Below, in pieces: positions 37,701 to 49,012 of a DNA stretch of 64,000 nucleotides; within the stretch, counting starts at the first letter, position 1; every line of letters begins with the position of its first letter. This stretch comes from Gnetum montanum (Eukaryota; Streptophyta; Gnetopsida; Gnetales; Gnetaceae): NCBI GenBank assembly GCA_015680685.1, contig MNCI01021573.1, positions 126,707 through 190,706 of the forward strand, written 5' to 3'. Position numbers and translations under genes: made by a program. The notes below the pieces were generated by a model that saw only the letters and a list, made by a program, of their open reading frames with translations, ran no database searches and had not been told where the DNA came from.

Positions 37701-39276
37701 TCAAGAATCAAAAATGTTATCACATGAACTGTATATGTATTACATAACAAGAAGAATATTAAACAATTAGTCCAAAAAACAATTACCTATTGCCATGTAC
37801 AAAAGTTTCCGTGGGCGCACCATGGCAAATAACCGATCAATGTAGTCAAACATGCTTTGAAACACCTCATCGTAGGTTGACGGTGAAGGCTGAAAACATA
37901 AAAAATCACAGAAAGATAATGAGCACAATAAGTTAATAACAAACTTTTGAACAATTTGATAGGAAACAGATGTATAGGTCCACTTTACCGTAAGAAAACC
38001 TAGCTTATAAACTTTTTTGAACTTACAAAACAAAGAACTCAAGGTTGCGGACTGCAGTTTTCAAGACAATATAAGCTTCAGAAACATCAAGATCAAGCGA
38101 ACCTGAGCTAATCCACAAATGGTACTTAGATGAAGCATAAATAAAATCGCAGAATATATTTGAATTATGGCCACAAGGTACTTCTGTTCTCTTATGTTAT
38201 TGATTTTGTGACAAACAAGACACAAACCATGCAATAAAAACTACATTAACACAAAAAAGATCCAAGGAATAGCAGTACCAGGTACCAAGTAAGCAATAAC
38301 ATCAAAAAAAGATTTACAAAATTTATAATACTAAGTACACAATAACTGACATATGACAGCTAAAACGATCACAAACTAGAGTTCTATTGGAAGCTCTTGG
38401 TACACAAAACTGGTATAATAAAAACAAAGGGAAGATGCACACAACGTATAATGCCACCAGATCAGAAAATTGATGTCCCAAAAAGCTTTCAATAAATAGG
38501 TTGTAGCATACTCTTGAAAGTGCATGTTTCAAAGACAGAATTGCCATATCATAATGTTAAAACAATTTCTGTTTCATAAGAAAATAAGTGATCTAGTGAT
38601 TAGCAATCATAATGAAATGCCAACGCATGATTGTCAATAAGACATTTAGCAAGCATGTCATCCCTGCTGAAAACTATCTAATATTTTGGACAGCGATAAA
38701 AATCTGCCTAACCTTCTAGTCCATAAAACATATTCAAAAACCTGTGGCAACGTCGAGATTTCATTCGGCTACAGTAAAACATCACCAGCCAGCCTAACTA
38801 AGAAGATATCAAAATCTGAACTTTCTTAAAGGGTCAGAATCGTGAATTTACAAAGGGCACCAGACAACAAAACGTGTCCCGCAAACATCCCTTTCCTAAT
38901 TTCGACTTATGAAAAAAACATTGAGACGGCTGCAGAAAGCGATTAAAATAGAGCCTCGCCTACTTATCAAACCGAGTTCCTCTCAAAAACAAACAATTAA
39001 CTCATCCACAAATACCAAATGCTTCGATTTAGCGGAAGAAAGGTCAAAGAATGAACAAAAAGCGAAACCTACTCTGTCTTCAGGATGGAAGCAGGGGTGA
39101 ATGATGCCATTCATGTCAAGGTAGAGATTGTCGTACTCGAGGCCGTTAGGGTTTGGCTTGGTGAGATCGATAGGGATCTTGACGCCATTGATCTCTACTA
39201 CTTCTTCCTCGATCACATCCACCACAATTTTCGGATACTTGTCTGCAAGCCATCTGTAGAACGCCGGAACTCCCAT
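31757..39276 (-). CDS. XRN3: 5'-3' exoribonuclease, plant XRN2/XRN3 type
   Basis: Processive 5'-3' RNA exonuclease of the plant Rat1/Xrn2 family, which acts in nuclear RNA decay and processing. Twenty-two exons (high to low): 39276-39073, 37889-37787, 37617-37541, 37328-37137, 37034-36915, 36816-36754, 36657-36508, 36422-36258, 36163-36086, 35837-35751, 35622-35347, 35106-35011, 34926-34831, 34633-34563, 34472-34344, 34116-34040, 33955-33915, 33765-33691, 33610-33453, 33209-33105, 33023-32948, 32845-31757. All introns are GT-AG; the joined frame gives 1175 residues with no stop. The start MGVPAFYRW is the conserved family N-terminus. Catalytic acidic residues lie at D54, E203/E205, D233/D235 and D346 (GNDFLPH). 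A CCHC zinc knuckle (264-277) is typical of plant XRNs. KRRR (482-485) and a basic stretch near 287 suggest nuclear import, favouring XRN2/3 over cytoplasmic XRN4. Residues 814-1175 form a Q/N/Y/S/G-rich tail, making it longer than the roughly 950-1020 residues of Arabidopsis homologues. The choice of XRN3 over XRN2 is not resolved. Confidence 0.93.
31880..32190 (-). repeat. Degenerate 42 bp repeats in the XRN coding sequence
   Basis: A 14-residue unit of the form [12 protein letters not shown]-- recurs about five to six times. The two central copies are nearly identical and the outer ones drift ([16 protein letters not shown]). All stay in frame and form part of the low-complexity C-terminal tail. 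Confidence 0.85.
32486..32608 (-). repeat. Perfect 60 bp tandem repeat in the XRN coding sequence
   Basis: Two identical 60 bp copies (32486-32545 and 32546-32605, with three further matching bases) encode a 20-residue unit containing [19 protein letters not shown], read twice in frame. The identity of the copies implies recent slippage or homogenisation. Confidence 0.97.
37890..39072 (-). other. First intron of the XRN gene
   Basis: At 1183 bases it is by far the longest intron; the other twenty are about 80-250 bases. It separates the exon ending in HPCFHPEDR from the one starting [10 protein letters not shown]. It starts GTAGGT and ends TTTTCAG on the minus strand. No transposon or RNA gene is recognisable inside it. 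Confidence 0.85.
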
Positions 39277-40856
39277 CCTCCACAAGACCTGGCCTCCAAA
39301 TGCCGAAAAGGAGCGGGTAGAGAAAGCGAAGAGAGAATAAAACCAGATGGTAAATACAGAGATTATCCGCTTCTTCTCTGAAAGCAATTTATCTCGGACA
39401 AAAATATCTTTTCAATGCTCATGTATGCAACGCAAGTGCCACCGAAGAATCTAAACCCAAAAAGGAACCAAAACAAAAACTACTTCAGTTTTGAGGAGTT
39501 AGTTTGGCGAATGGCAGACAGGTGAGGATTTGAGGTTTCAATTTATGTGTGCCCAAGTGAATTGTTTTTTCTGCTAATTCAGCAGGGCCGACTTGACGAC
39601 ACGGCACCAGTTTTGGTCTCGGTTGCCCAACAGTAGGAGCATCTTTAACGAAATTAGTAAACTGTAAAAAATTAAAAAGTGAAGGACATAGCGGACTGTT
39701 TTCGGTGATAAACAAGTAACCTATTATTCAAAAAAAACAAAAATTGTTTTGTTTTTCTTTTAGTTTTTGGTGTGATGTTCTCGTCTCCAAATCAACCACG
39801 TTTAATGCAACCTTCAAATAGCAGGGGACAAATGGCAATGCTTTACTGTAACTCTAGGAATTTTTAGTTTTGAAATTATAATACTCAAATTAAATGTACA
39901 TTTTACCAGGTAAATCTAGTGAAGGTCTAAAGAAAAAGATTTAAGCCATGGTTTCTTTAGACAATGGTAGGGGTGTTTAAACAAGTACATCTCCCTCATG
40001 GATTCTTTGGATTCTCTTTTAAATCTTTTAGGGTTTCTTTGGTTGAGTGATTTTATTGATGGTGAATTGTGTTGGATGTTGAAGACAAATTCATGAATCC
40101 TACAAGATAATATCATTGGAAGTGAATTCTAGAAAGAATCCAAAAATCATTAGAAATAAGTGTATTTAGAGGTCCAATTAGAATCAATTGATTCATCTTC
40201 ACAAAACCATGTACAACCAAAGAATTTTTTAATTTAAAAACACGAAATTGATAGAATTAGCATCCAAAGACTCACACAACCAAATAGGCCTTAATTTTAC
40301 CTTTGTAGTTATTGGCTAGAATTTGAATAGTTATGATCATAAGGCAAATGAACTTTCTCATGCAAAAAATAAATAATCATGGTCAAAACACCAAGCTAAA
40401 TGGGGAACTTTTTCACAAGAATTATTATAGGTATGCAATAACAATAATGTATAAGAATTTCAATGTCTGTATACCAACAAAAACTAGCATAAAAACTCTT
40501 AAGCTAAACAATTGGTGGCTTTACATAATAAGGTACATCCTTCTAATAAGGATGTACATTAAGATAAAGGAATCCTCTCTCCCCCTATATGTAAACTATC
40601 ATTTCAAAGATTTTTAATGTTGTCTTTTGAATGTGGACCTCCAAAACCCTCTCCCTTGGCAAGGGTATATTCAAAAGTATGTTGATGATATGTTAATCAT
40701 CATTTAGGTCTCTATCATTAAACCTTAAAAACTCAACAAATCTTGAACTATTCACCAACACATGTGGACTTGATAATTTATAACATTTGTGGCCTTGCTC
40801 GTAGCACTACATCATCAGGCTCCTTGGCAACACATATAAACAACTCCATAACACAT
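39277..40856. other. XRN 5' UTR, promoter region and upstream flank
   Basis: No conserved coding sequence is visible. The XRN promoter must lie here, immediately above 39276, but no unambiguous TATA box or start site could be assigned. The part at about 40372-40510 resembles 56750-56890, so the distal flank is repeat-derived. The 76-codon open frame at 39485-39715 on the minus strand has no recognisable domain. Confidence 0.5.
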
Positions 40857-41632
40857 TGATGAGTGGCGAGGTACCCCTACACTCAACCATACGAATATGA
40901 GCGTTACACGCGCGATCCGGTCGAACTCCGCAGACTAAGTGCCTACACACCTTATGGAACACTTAAGGTTAATCATTCATTGTCTTCCTAGACTTACTTG
41001 TATTTGTCACGGTAGTATGGTTAAGTAAGTCTAAGGTATGTGATTTTTATAGCTTTTCTATTTTATCTCCTATGCTGATAAGGTGAAGAGTGAAGAGACT
41101 AATTACTAACTTTAACTAACTAACTAAGCCTTAATTAACCTAGCATCAGCATCCGTTCCCACTTACCGTTCACACCCTGAACCGATGCAACCTTGGTTAC
41201 CAAACGCTAATCGTTGCTGGGATCACCAAGCGTAATGCACCTGCTCAAAGCGATCGTACTGAGGCACTTAACTACGAGAGAAGGGTTGAGAAAGATTTAA
41301 TAACTAATAAATCATTTAAATGATAAACAATAAATAACAATAAATAAAATCCTATTTAGCCTATTCCATGCACTGCAAGGTTTATCTAAAAAGTTCGTCT
41401 TTATTGCCGTACACAAACATGTGTTCAGGTACAATATTTACTCGAATAAAGATCCGTTCACTTTGGAGCTCCTACTGCGAGCACATGGAAAATATTCTAT
41501 CTCTGGAGAGGTAAAACTACCAGAGTTTCGTTAAGGGTCTAGATCTAGATAAGAAAACAAGAGAGAGTCACCTCTTATTTATAGACTTGGCGGCTCACCG
41601 CGATATTGCGTACGCAATATCGCGTCCCATCA
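40857..41632 (-). repeat. CpG-preserving LTR of the A/C/D gypsy family
   Basis: It opens with tgatgag and closes with cccatca, as the LTR at 54508-55438 does, and shares its internal blocks (for example the 'caaggttt' stretch and 'aataaagatcc'). Unlike the other copies it keeps many CpG sites, including a cgcgcgatccggtcg block. No PBS or pol of this family adjoins it, so it is probably solo. Target-site duplications were not evident. Confidence 0.75.
41599..41624. repeat. 26 bp perfect palindrome
   Basis: An inverted repeat with no spacer and 13 base half-sites (cgcgatattgcgt and its complement). It lies eight bases inside the end of the LTR at 40857-41632. The equivalent part of the other LTR copies lacks it. 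Confidence 0.95.
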
Positions 41633-41729
41633 TACCCCCATGACTGAATAAAAACTCATCCTCGAGTTCCTTACAAAATATTGGGATGGTATGGGATTAT
41701 TGACTCAAATGGAACTAGTGGGATGACAT

Positions 41730-42076
41730 GTGAACGGATCATCATTACAAAACATGACAAAACTAGTGTTCATGAAAACAAGATGTCTCCTTCATGAGTG
41801 AAACATATCCTCTTGGTTGAGATGTCTCACCTAAGATGTTCTAGTAGTTTGGAAGATGTCACCTCTAAGACATCTCTACAAAATTCAAGACATCTCTTGT
41901 GAAGACTCAACTCTTAGCAAAGACGTCTATTACATTTGATAGACATCCGCTATGAAGTCCTAGCTCCCAAACAAGATCTCTTTTTAGTCTTCAGAACATC
42001 TCTACAAAGCCCAAAACATGCAAAAACCACATATAGGGAAGAGAACAAGGGAATTAGAAGAGATGTCCCTACACCA
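41730..42076 (-). repeat. Truncated 3' LTR of the chromovirus-like element
   Basis: It matches the high-coordinate third of the 5' LTR (about 47370-47727), with the same series of AGATGTCT/AGACATCT motifs, 'gaagactcaactct' and 'ccctacacca' at the end. The remaining roughly 600 bases of the LTR are missing. A purine-rich PPT (AAGGATGGGAGAGT on the minus strand, just above 42076) precedes it. Confidence 0.75.
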
Positions 42077-45000
42077 ACTCTCCCATCCTTCAAAAAGTAA
42101 ACTTATGTAAATAAGGGAGTTAGGGTTAAAGTGATTTCCCACTCATGAAGTTTGGTCTCATGGACCCATACAACATCATATGTGGATTGATCCTTCTCAT
42201 GAATCAAGTACTCATGCCTCTTCACTCCTTGAGTGCACAAGGTGTTCTTCTACTTGAGTACGATTGCCTTTCTCTCCATTAAAGGCTTGGGCTAATCAAT
42301 AACCCCCTTCAACTCATTAATGTTGTCCTATATGTTCTCCTCATTAATTGGTCCATGTTAGTGCACAAGATCTGAAACATTAAATACAAAAGACATATCT
42401 ACATCATTTGGTAAATTAATTTCAAAAACATTATCATTAATCTTGGCCTTAATTCTAAAACGGCCTATCTTGTTGACTTTCAACTTTGAGAAGTTAACAC
42501 CTCTTAATTGCTTCTTCTTCAAGTGCACCCAAACCATGTTACCAACTGTAAAATTTGACTTTCATTTACCCTCATTCCTCTTGAGGACTCTCTCTTCAAC
42601 ATTCTTCTCAAAATTTGATTTCACTTATGCATGGAGATCTCTCATCTCTTATACAAAATTAGCACTAAGTTGAGCTTCACCATCAAAGTTCTTTAAGATG
42701 TCCACCATCTTTGAATAAAAACCATAATTCACCTCAAATGAGCTTTTGCCAATAGCTACATGAAAAGCATTATTATAAGAAAACTTAGCATGACACAATA
42801 AGTTTTCCCACCTGTTTGGCTATCCATCACACAAACATCTCAATATGTTCAACAAGGATTTATTCACCACCTTTGTTTGGCCATTAGATTGTGGATGATA
42901 TGCATTAGAAAAATTCAATTTTATCCCTAAAATTTTTCAAAGGGACCTCTAAAAATGACTAGTGAATACAGAGTCTGTGTTACTAATAATATTCAAAGGA
43001 ATTCCATGCAACTTCATAACATGCTAAACAAATTGCAACATTAGAAGCATCACTCACCTTTTTTCATGGAATGAAGTGTGTCATCTTGGGGAACCTATCC
43101 ATAACTACAAAAATTGCATCATTTCCCATGGACCCTTTGGGAATTGACAAAGGCATATAATGTCCATTCACTCCTTTACCTCCTTTGAACTTTTGATAGG
43201 TCAAATCCTCCTTCACAAATTTTAAAACTTTTGTTGTCATATCAAGTCAAAAATAGTGCCTACCCATAAGTTCCAATGTTTTATCCCTACTCATATGACC
43301 TGCCATGCCACTACAATGCTTTTCAAACAAAATATTTTTCTTAAAATCATAATTAGAAACACATACTTTTCCATTTTTAAATAATCATTTATCTTGAATA
43401 CAATAGTCCTTTCACTAGTCTATCCTACTTAACAATGGCTCTTTAAGACTCCTCCAAACCTACCCTAAATCAACATCATGCTCATACAAATCAACTAAAT
43501 CATCCATATATTCTACATGAGGTATGCTAAAATTCATCACATGCAAACTAGACAATGCATCAACCACCACATTAGCTTTTCCACTATTATGTTTTAACAA
43601 AAAATAAAACGCCTATAATTGTGTAACCCTCTTCATGTGCTTTGCACTCAACTTCTTTCTAGAATTTAGAAATTGTAATGCTTTTGGTTCATCATCAAAA
43701 GAAACTCCTTGGGCAACAAGCAATGCCTCTAATGCTTAATTGCTTGAAGAATAGCATACACCTTCTTCTCATATATACTGTATTTTTTCCTTGAATCATT
43801 CAACTTTTCAGAAACAAAAAAGGAACATGCCTACCTTCTTGTGAAAGTACCTCACCAATGGCAAGTCCACTTTCATTCACCTCCACTTGAAAAATCTACT
43901 AAAAATTTGGACTTGCAAGCACCAATTCATTGGTAATTTTTGCTTTCAACAAGTCAAAGCTTACTTACATTTTATTATTCCACCTGAAATCTTTATTTTT
44001 CTATAACAAAGCAAACATAGGTTAGGAAATACCACTGAAATTTTTTATGTACTGTTTATAAAGACCTACTAAACCAAGGAATGATCTTACCTCCTCAAAA
44101 TTCTTAGGAGTTGAATAATCTCTAATAGCCTTCATCTTGGTAGCTTTCTTCTAAATTTGGTTTTTAGAAATCACATGCCCCGAATATGTGATTTTTCTCT
44201 TAAAGAAATGACTTTTCTTCACATTGATTACCAATTGTGCCTCCTCAATTTAAGACACACCATTCACAAGTGATCTAAGTGCTCTTCCTTATTAGAGATA
44301 TACACCAAAATATCATCAAAAAAGACAATACAACACTTACCAATTAAGTCCTTCAATACATAGTGCATCAACCTCACAAATGTAGCAGGTGCATTTGTGA
44401 GCCCAAATGGCATCACCAACCACTCAAGTAATCCATTCAATGTCATGAAAGTTGTGTTCCATTCATCACTAGACCTGATCCTCATTTGATGGTACCCACT
44501 CTTCAAATCAATTTTTCTAAAAATATTTACATGGTAAAGATATCAAGGATATCATCCATCCTTGGAATATGAAACTTGTACCTCCTTATTATCCAATTTA
44601 CTACCCTAAAATCAATGCACATCCTCCATTTATTGTTGTCCTTCTTTGGTATTAGCACCATTGGAACTACACAAATGTGAAATGGATTTCCTCACAAAGC
44701 CATTTTCAAGTAACTCCTCTAATTGCTTTGCAATTTAGCCCTCTGATTTGGTACCATCTCATATGCATTCTCATTTGGAATGGTAGCACTAGGGATAAAC
44801 TTAATTTGATGTTGTACATTTCTCATTGGTGGAAATCCATCTAATTCCCTCTTAATCACTTTGAAATTTTCTCCTTCAAGGCTAGCACATCTGTAGGAAG
44901 TTCAACTTGCATATCTTCATGATTAGAAGCAATTTTTGATATAACAACAAATTCAAAACCTATTTCATCATGTTCCTTAATATATTCCCTCTCTCCCAAA

Positions 45001-46757
45001 AGGATTAAGGAAGCATTAAGTGAGCTTTGTTGCCTCACTTGTTCAGTTGTCATGGAGATCAACTCATGAATTTCATTAGATCTAGCTACACTCCATACAT
45101 TTCTTTATTCATCAAATTGGGCACCCTTGTCAAAATTCCAAGGTGTACTAAGAATTACATCAACATAATCTATTGGAAGCACATCATGAAAAACTCTAAT
45201 TTTAAATTTCAAAGTACATTTTTCCCTCACCTCTTGAGAGAAATCTCTAGATAACTAATGCACTTTATAGGGTCTAGAATGATGATTATTTACCAAACCC
45301 AATCTAGCAATTTCCCTAGAATAAATAGGATTTTCTTGGACTTCCTCATTAATCAAAACATGAATCCATTTCCTACTAATTAAACATATAGCTCCAATTT
45401 GAAATAATAATTTTCTATCAAAGTGGTATCCCCTATTCACATTTCCCATGAATGCACAAGAATTTATTTTAAAAAATTTCTTGATATTGGAAGCATTAGG
45501 ATTACCTCTTTGAAGATCTTGGCTTGTTGTCTCTTCCACTTTCATGGTTTGCACATCTTTGTCCTTGGCTACATTTTGAAGTGGACATTCTTATTGCTTG
45601 TGTTCCCATTCTCCACACTTGAAGCATTGACTCTTCAATGAGCTAATAACTTGACCTTTGTCTCCCTACCTTAGTTCTTCTTGACTTTGTCCTTCTCATC
45701 ACCCTTGTCTATCTTCTTTTCATGGCTACCATCTTTGTCTTCAAATTTGAACTTGGATCCCTTCTTAGATTTGGATTCTTTGTCTTTCCCCTTGGAATTT
45801 TGTTTGTTTACTCCTATTTCCAAATCCACTTAGTTTCTTTTCTTTCTTGAGTGCCAAATCATAAGCCTCATCAAGATTTTATGGCTCATAAAAAGATAAC
45901 TCTTGCTGACATGTCATTTTGAGACCTTCTAAAAAGATTAAAGTCTATTCATACTCCTACTTGATGGAATAGATCATAAACTTTAATATAAAATTCTTTG
46001 ACATCCTTGTCACATTGGCTCTAGAATTTTAACTTCACAATGTTCTCTTACCTTTGATGGCACTGTTCAAATTTTTTTTGTAATGCATATTTCATCATAT
46101 TCTAATCTCTGATGGGTTGATCATTTTATCTTTCATAACCTTGGGCTCCTTTTCCCACCAAGTAGAAGTCATTCATTCTAATTTGAATTCAATTGTTGGT
46201 ATCCTTAAGTGATTTGGTACCTCTTCCAACTCAATGTACTTGTCAAACACCTTTAGCTAGCTTGAAAAACATTAGTTCCATCTACACCATTGAAAGTCTT
46301 CAACTCAATGTATGGAAGTCTAGCATCATTTTGGAACGCTCTAGCAAGCCTTACCTCATCTTCCTCATCTAGCTTACTAGTAGAAGAAGTCATTACCACT
46401 ATTGGAACCCTCAAAATTCTCTTCTAAGGAATAGGATTCCCTTCCATTAGAATCCTTGGTTGATGGGTTCTTGTACTTCCATAGCTAAATTGTCTTTCCT
46501 CATCATTTGCTCCATCTCCACTAGGTTGTGAAACTTTTTCATTTGAATGTGAATGCTCATCATCTACACATGTTGGAATATGACTAGGACCAACATTTCT
46601 ATCTACCTTTTTGATTTTATCTAATTGAGAAACCATCAGTTTGAAGGTAGAGTTCATGCTCTCCATATCTCTATTTAGGACATGAACCCATTTCTTCTTA
46701 AGCATCATCTGAACTTGATAAAATTTGCAACCAAGTACAATTAACAATCAACCTAAA
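42077..46757 (-). mobile_element. Decayed chromovirus-like Ty3/gypsy internal region
   Basis: This is a minus-strand gag-pol with many stops. The gag N-terminus is at about 46747-46424 and a CCHC knuckle (CFKCGEWEHK) at about 45640-45595. The protease region is at about 45550-45000, RT at about 44900-44200 and RNase H at about 43950-43700. Integrase lies at about 43400-42600 (HMSRDKTLELMGRHYF; MDRFPKMTHF), followed by a GNMVWVHLKKK C-terminal block near 42550. A short segment at about 42260-42140 (HEYLIHEKDQS--DVVWV) sits where chromoviruses carry a chromodomain. It is bounded by a PBS and a PPT, so it was once a complete element. Placing it among chromoviruses is inference from the IN C-terminus and tail. 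Confidence 0.8.
44264..44506 (-). pseudogene. RT core of the chromovirus-like element
   Basis: This 80-codon open stretch is a Ty3/gypsy reverse transcriptase core. It reads KSGYHQMRI, then the [12 protein letters not shown] substrate-binding block, then FFDDILVYI, the metal-binding FDD box. The wider frame is interrupted on both sides, so no functional enzyme is encoded. Confidence 0.85.
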
Positions 46758-46769
46758 ACTCTAATACTA
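46758..46769 (-). other. Decayed primer binding site (tRNA-Met type)
   Basis: On the minus strand it reads TAGTATTAGAGT, three differences from the plant initiator tRNA-Met complement TGGTATCAGAGC, all transitions. It directly follows the 5' LTR. Confidence 0.6.
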
Positions 46770-46770
46770 A

Positions 46771-47727
46771 TAATTAGCTAGAGAAGGTTCACTCCAATAT
46801 TAAATCACCTTCCAACACTAAATTTAGATATTATGAAAAGATAATTAATTTGCTAGAATACAAGAAAACTAGCTATCTTCAATTATTGTGAGAGGATTAC
46901 AATAGGATTCAATAACCCATAAAACATCCACACACAACCTCTCTCACACTCAAATGATGCTACAAAGTAGGAGGCTTTACAACCATATAATGGTTGTTTT
47001 CAATGCAAGATACAAGTAAGAGAGAATCTCTTCCATAATCTAGGACTAAGATCTCAACTCATAAGACATAAGAGATACCATGCCAATACTCAATCAATTG
47101 ACCAAGAGCTACAAACACACTCATGCACTATTCACATGTGCTTTCTTGACATCTCATGATATATCACTCATATCTCTTGATGATACAAACATGAAATAAC
47201 CTAATATTTATTAACCAAACAAGACAAAAGTCCTAGAAAATCTTCCTCAAGCTCAACTTGAATCTCCTTCATAGTTTTTATCCTCTTCTTCTAGGTTTGG
47301 CTATTTCCAAATTTTGACCGACAATTTTAGAGGTTTCCCTATCCATTTGGATCATCCCTAGCCTTCTCAAGCTACCAAAACACAACTTTCAAGAGAGACA
47401 TCTCTTGAGTCTAAGAGATGTCTCCTTCATGGATGAGACATCTCCTCCTAGCTGAGATGTCTTACTTGAGATGTCATAGTAGTTTAGGAGATGTCTCTAA
47501 GATGTCTCCACTATGGAGGGATGTTTTTACAAAATTTAAGATGTCTCTTGCGAAGACTCAACTCTGGGTAGAAACATCTTTTGCATAAGCCATATGTCTT
47601 CTATGATGTCCTAGCTCCTAGACAAGATGTTTTCCTGGCCTTCAAGATGTTTCCATGGAGCTCGAAACCTATAATAACCACGCATAGGGAAGAGAATAAG
47701 GGAATCAAAAGAGGTATCCCTACACCA
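46771..47727 (-). repeat. 5' LTR of the chromovirus-like element
   Basis: It is about 957 bases, starting TGGTGTAGGGAT on the minus strand and ending just before the PBS. The high-coordinate part repeats the truncated 3' LTR at 41730-42076. The U3-like portion carries a dense cluster of AGATGTCT/AGACATCT motifs at about 47395-47560. Confidence 0.75.
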
Positions 47728-47759
47728 AACATGTTGCAAACTTAATAAATATTGAAATT

Positions 47760-49012
47760 ACCATCATATTATAGTTTCAAAAGATATGCTTAAGCAAATT
47801 AGCCCATGGTGACTTCCTTTTAATAAAGGAGATTGGGCTACTAATGCATCTAGATTATGTACCACTTAGAGAGCAGATTTGGTATCATTGCACTTTCTTA
47901 TCTATGTATGCATGATAGATGGATTACTTGGAATGAGGCTTCTAAACTCTGTGGTTGGAATATAAAGAGCAAATAGAATTTTTAAAAATTAATTTCTAAT
48001 ATTGAGAATTTATTTAAAAGTTGATAACAATTTGCATCAATATTTTCAAGATATTTTTAGATGGATGACAGATATATTTTTCCCTTTAATTTAAAAGTTA
48101 CTTATGAGATTATTACAAAAAATGATTTTATTCATGAAAAATTCAATAAGGCATGAAAAATGCAATTATCATTGCACTTTTGCATGAGAAAAATTAAAGA
48201 TGTTTAGACAGCTCCTACATTTCTAAAATTGGTATTTTTTTATGGTATCTTATTCAGCAAGGTCTCTCTATTAGCACCCATCTTAAACATATGAAAAATG
48301 TTTTTCTTTAATGTCCTCTTTGTAGAAGTGAAGACTCATTTTCTTATATTTTTTTAGTATCTTGTTACTTAGCATGCTTGGAAATGGACATCCAAAATTT
48401 ATAACTTTCAACTAAGAATTAATGAAGTCATTCTTGATGATTAACTTGCTTTTTATACTTCCTTTCTTGGCATTTGGAAGTGTCTTTGACCACTTATTCC
48501 CTACTCTATTTGAAAGCTTTGATGTGTAGTTATTTTTCAGTAGTAAGAGCATAACTATAGCCTCTCTTCAAGAGTTAAATACTAGATTCTCAAAGATGTT
48601 ACTTTTCAACTATAACTTCATACAAAAAAGATCCTAGTAAAAGTTGAACAATTAATTTTTTTTTCTTTTTGTTTTGGAGGCTCAAAAATAGAAAGCTTTT
48701 AGCTTTTATTGCTATTTGTGCTTTATTTTTTATTGATGTATTATTTTTTCTTTAGAGATAGTTTTCTTCTTCTTTTTGTAAGAAATTCCTTAGTAAGAAG
48801 AAAAAACCCATGAGAGCACTTCTAGATAAGGGTAAGGCTTAATCCTTTTCATACCCTAGAGTGGAGGTTTTTCAAGTTTGATTGTAAGAATGAAAAGTTG
48901 AAAAGGCATTTCCAAAATCGTTGGGCTTTTCTTTAGAATTCCTCTTTGATGATTTGATGTACTCTAAATTTTTTAATATTATTATTCATTATTTTGGAGT
49001 TTGACATATCTT
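47760..49012 (+). mobile_element. 5'-truncated L1-type LINE fragment
   Basis: It is homologous, on the opposite strand, to the 3' half of the LINE at 25976-30540. It covers the RT C-terminus, the zinc-binding domain (about 48300-48520, with AWKWTS and INEVILDD in translation) and the 3' UTR at about 48870-49010. Many stops occur. It ends where the gypsy copy C integrase begins. Confidence 0.7.

Noticed and set aside
39485-39715. 76-codon minus-strand open frame upstream of XRN
   Set aside because: It has no family resemblance. It could be part of the 5' flank, but nothing supports translation.
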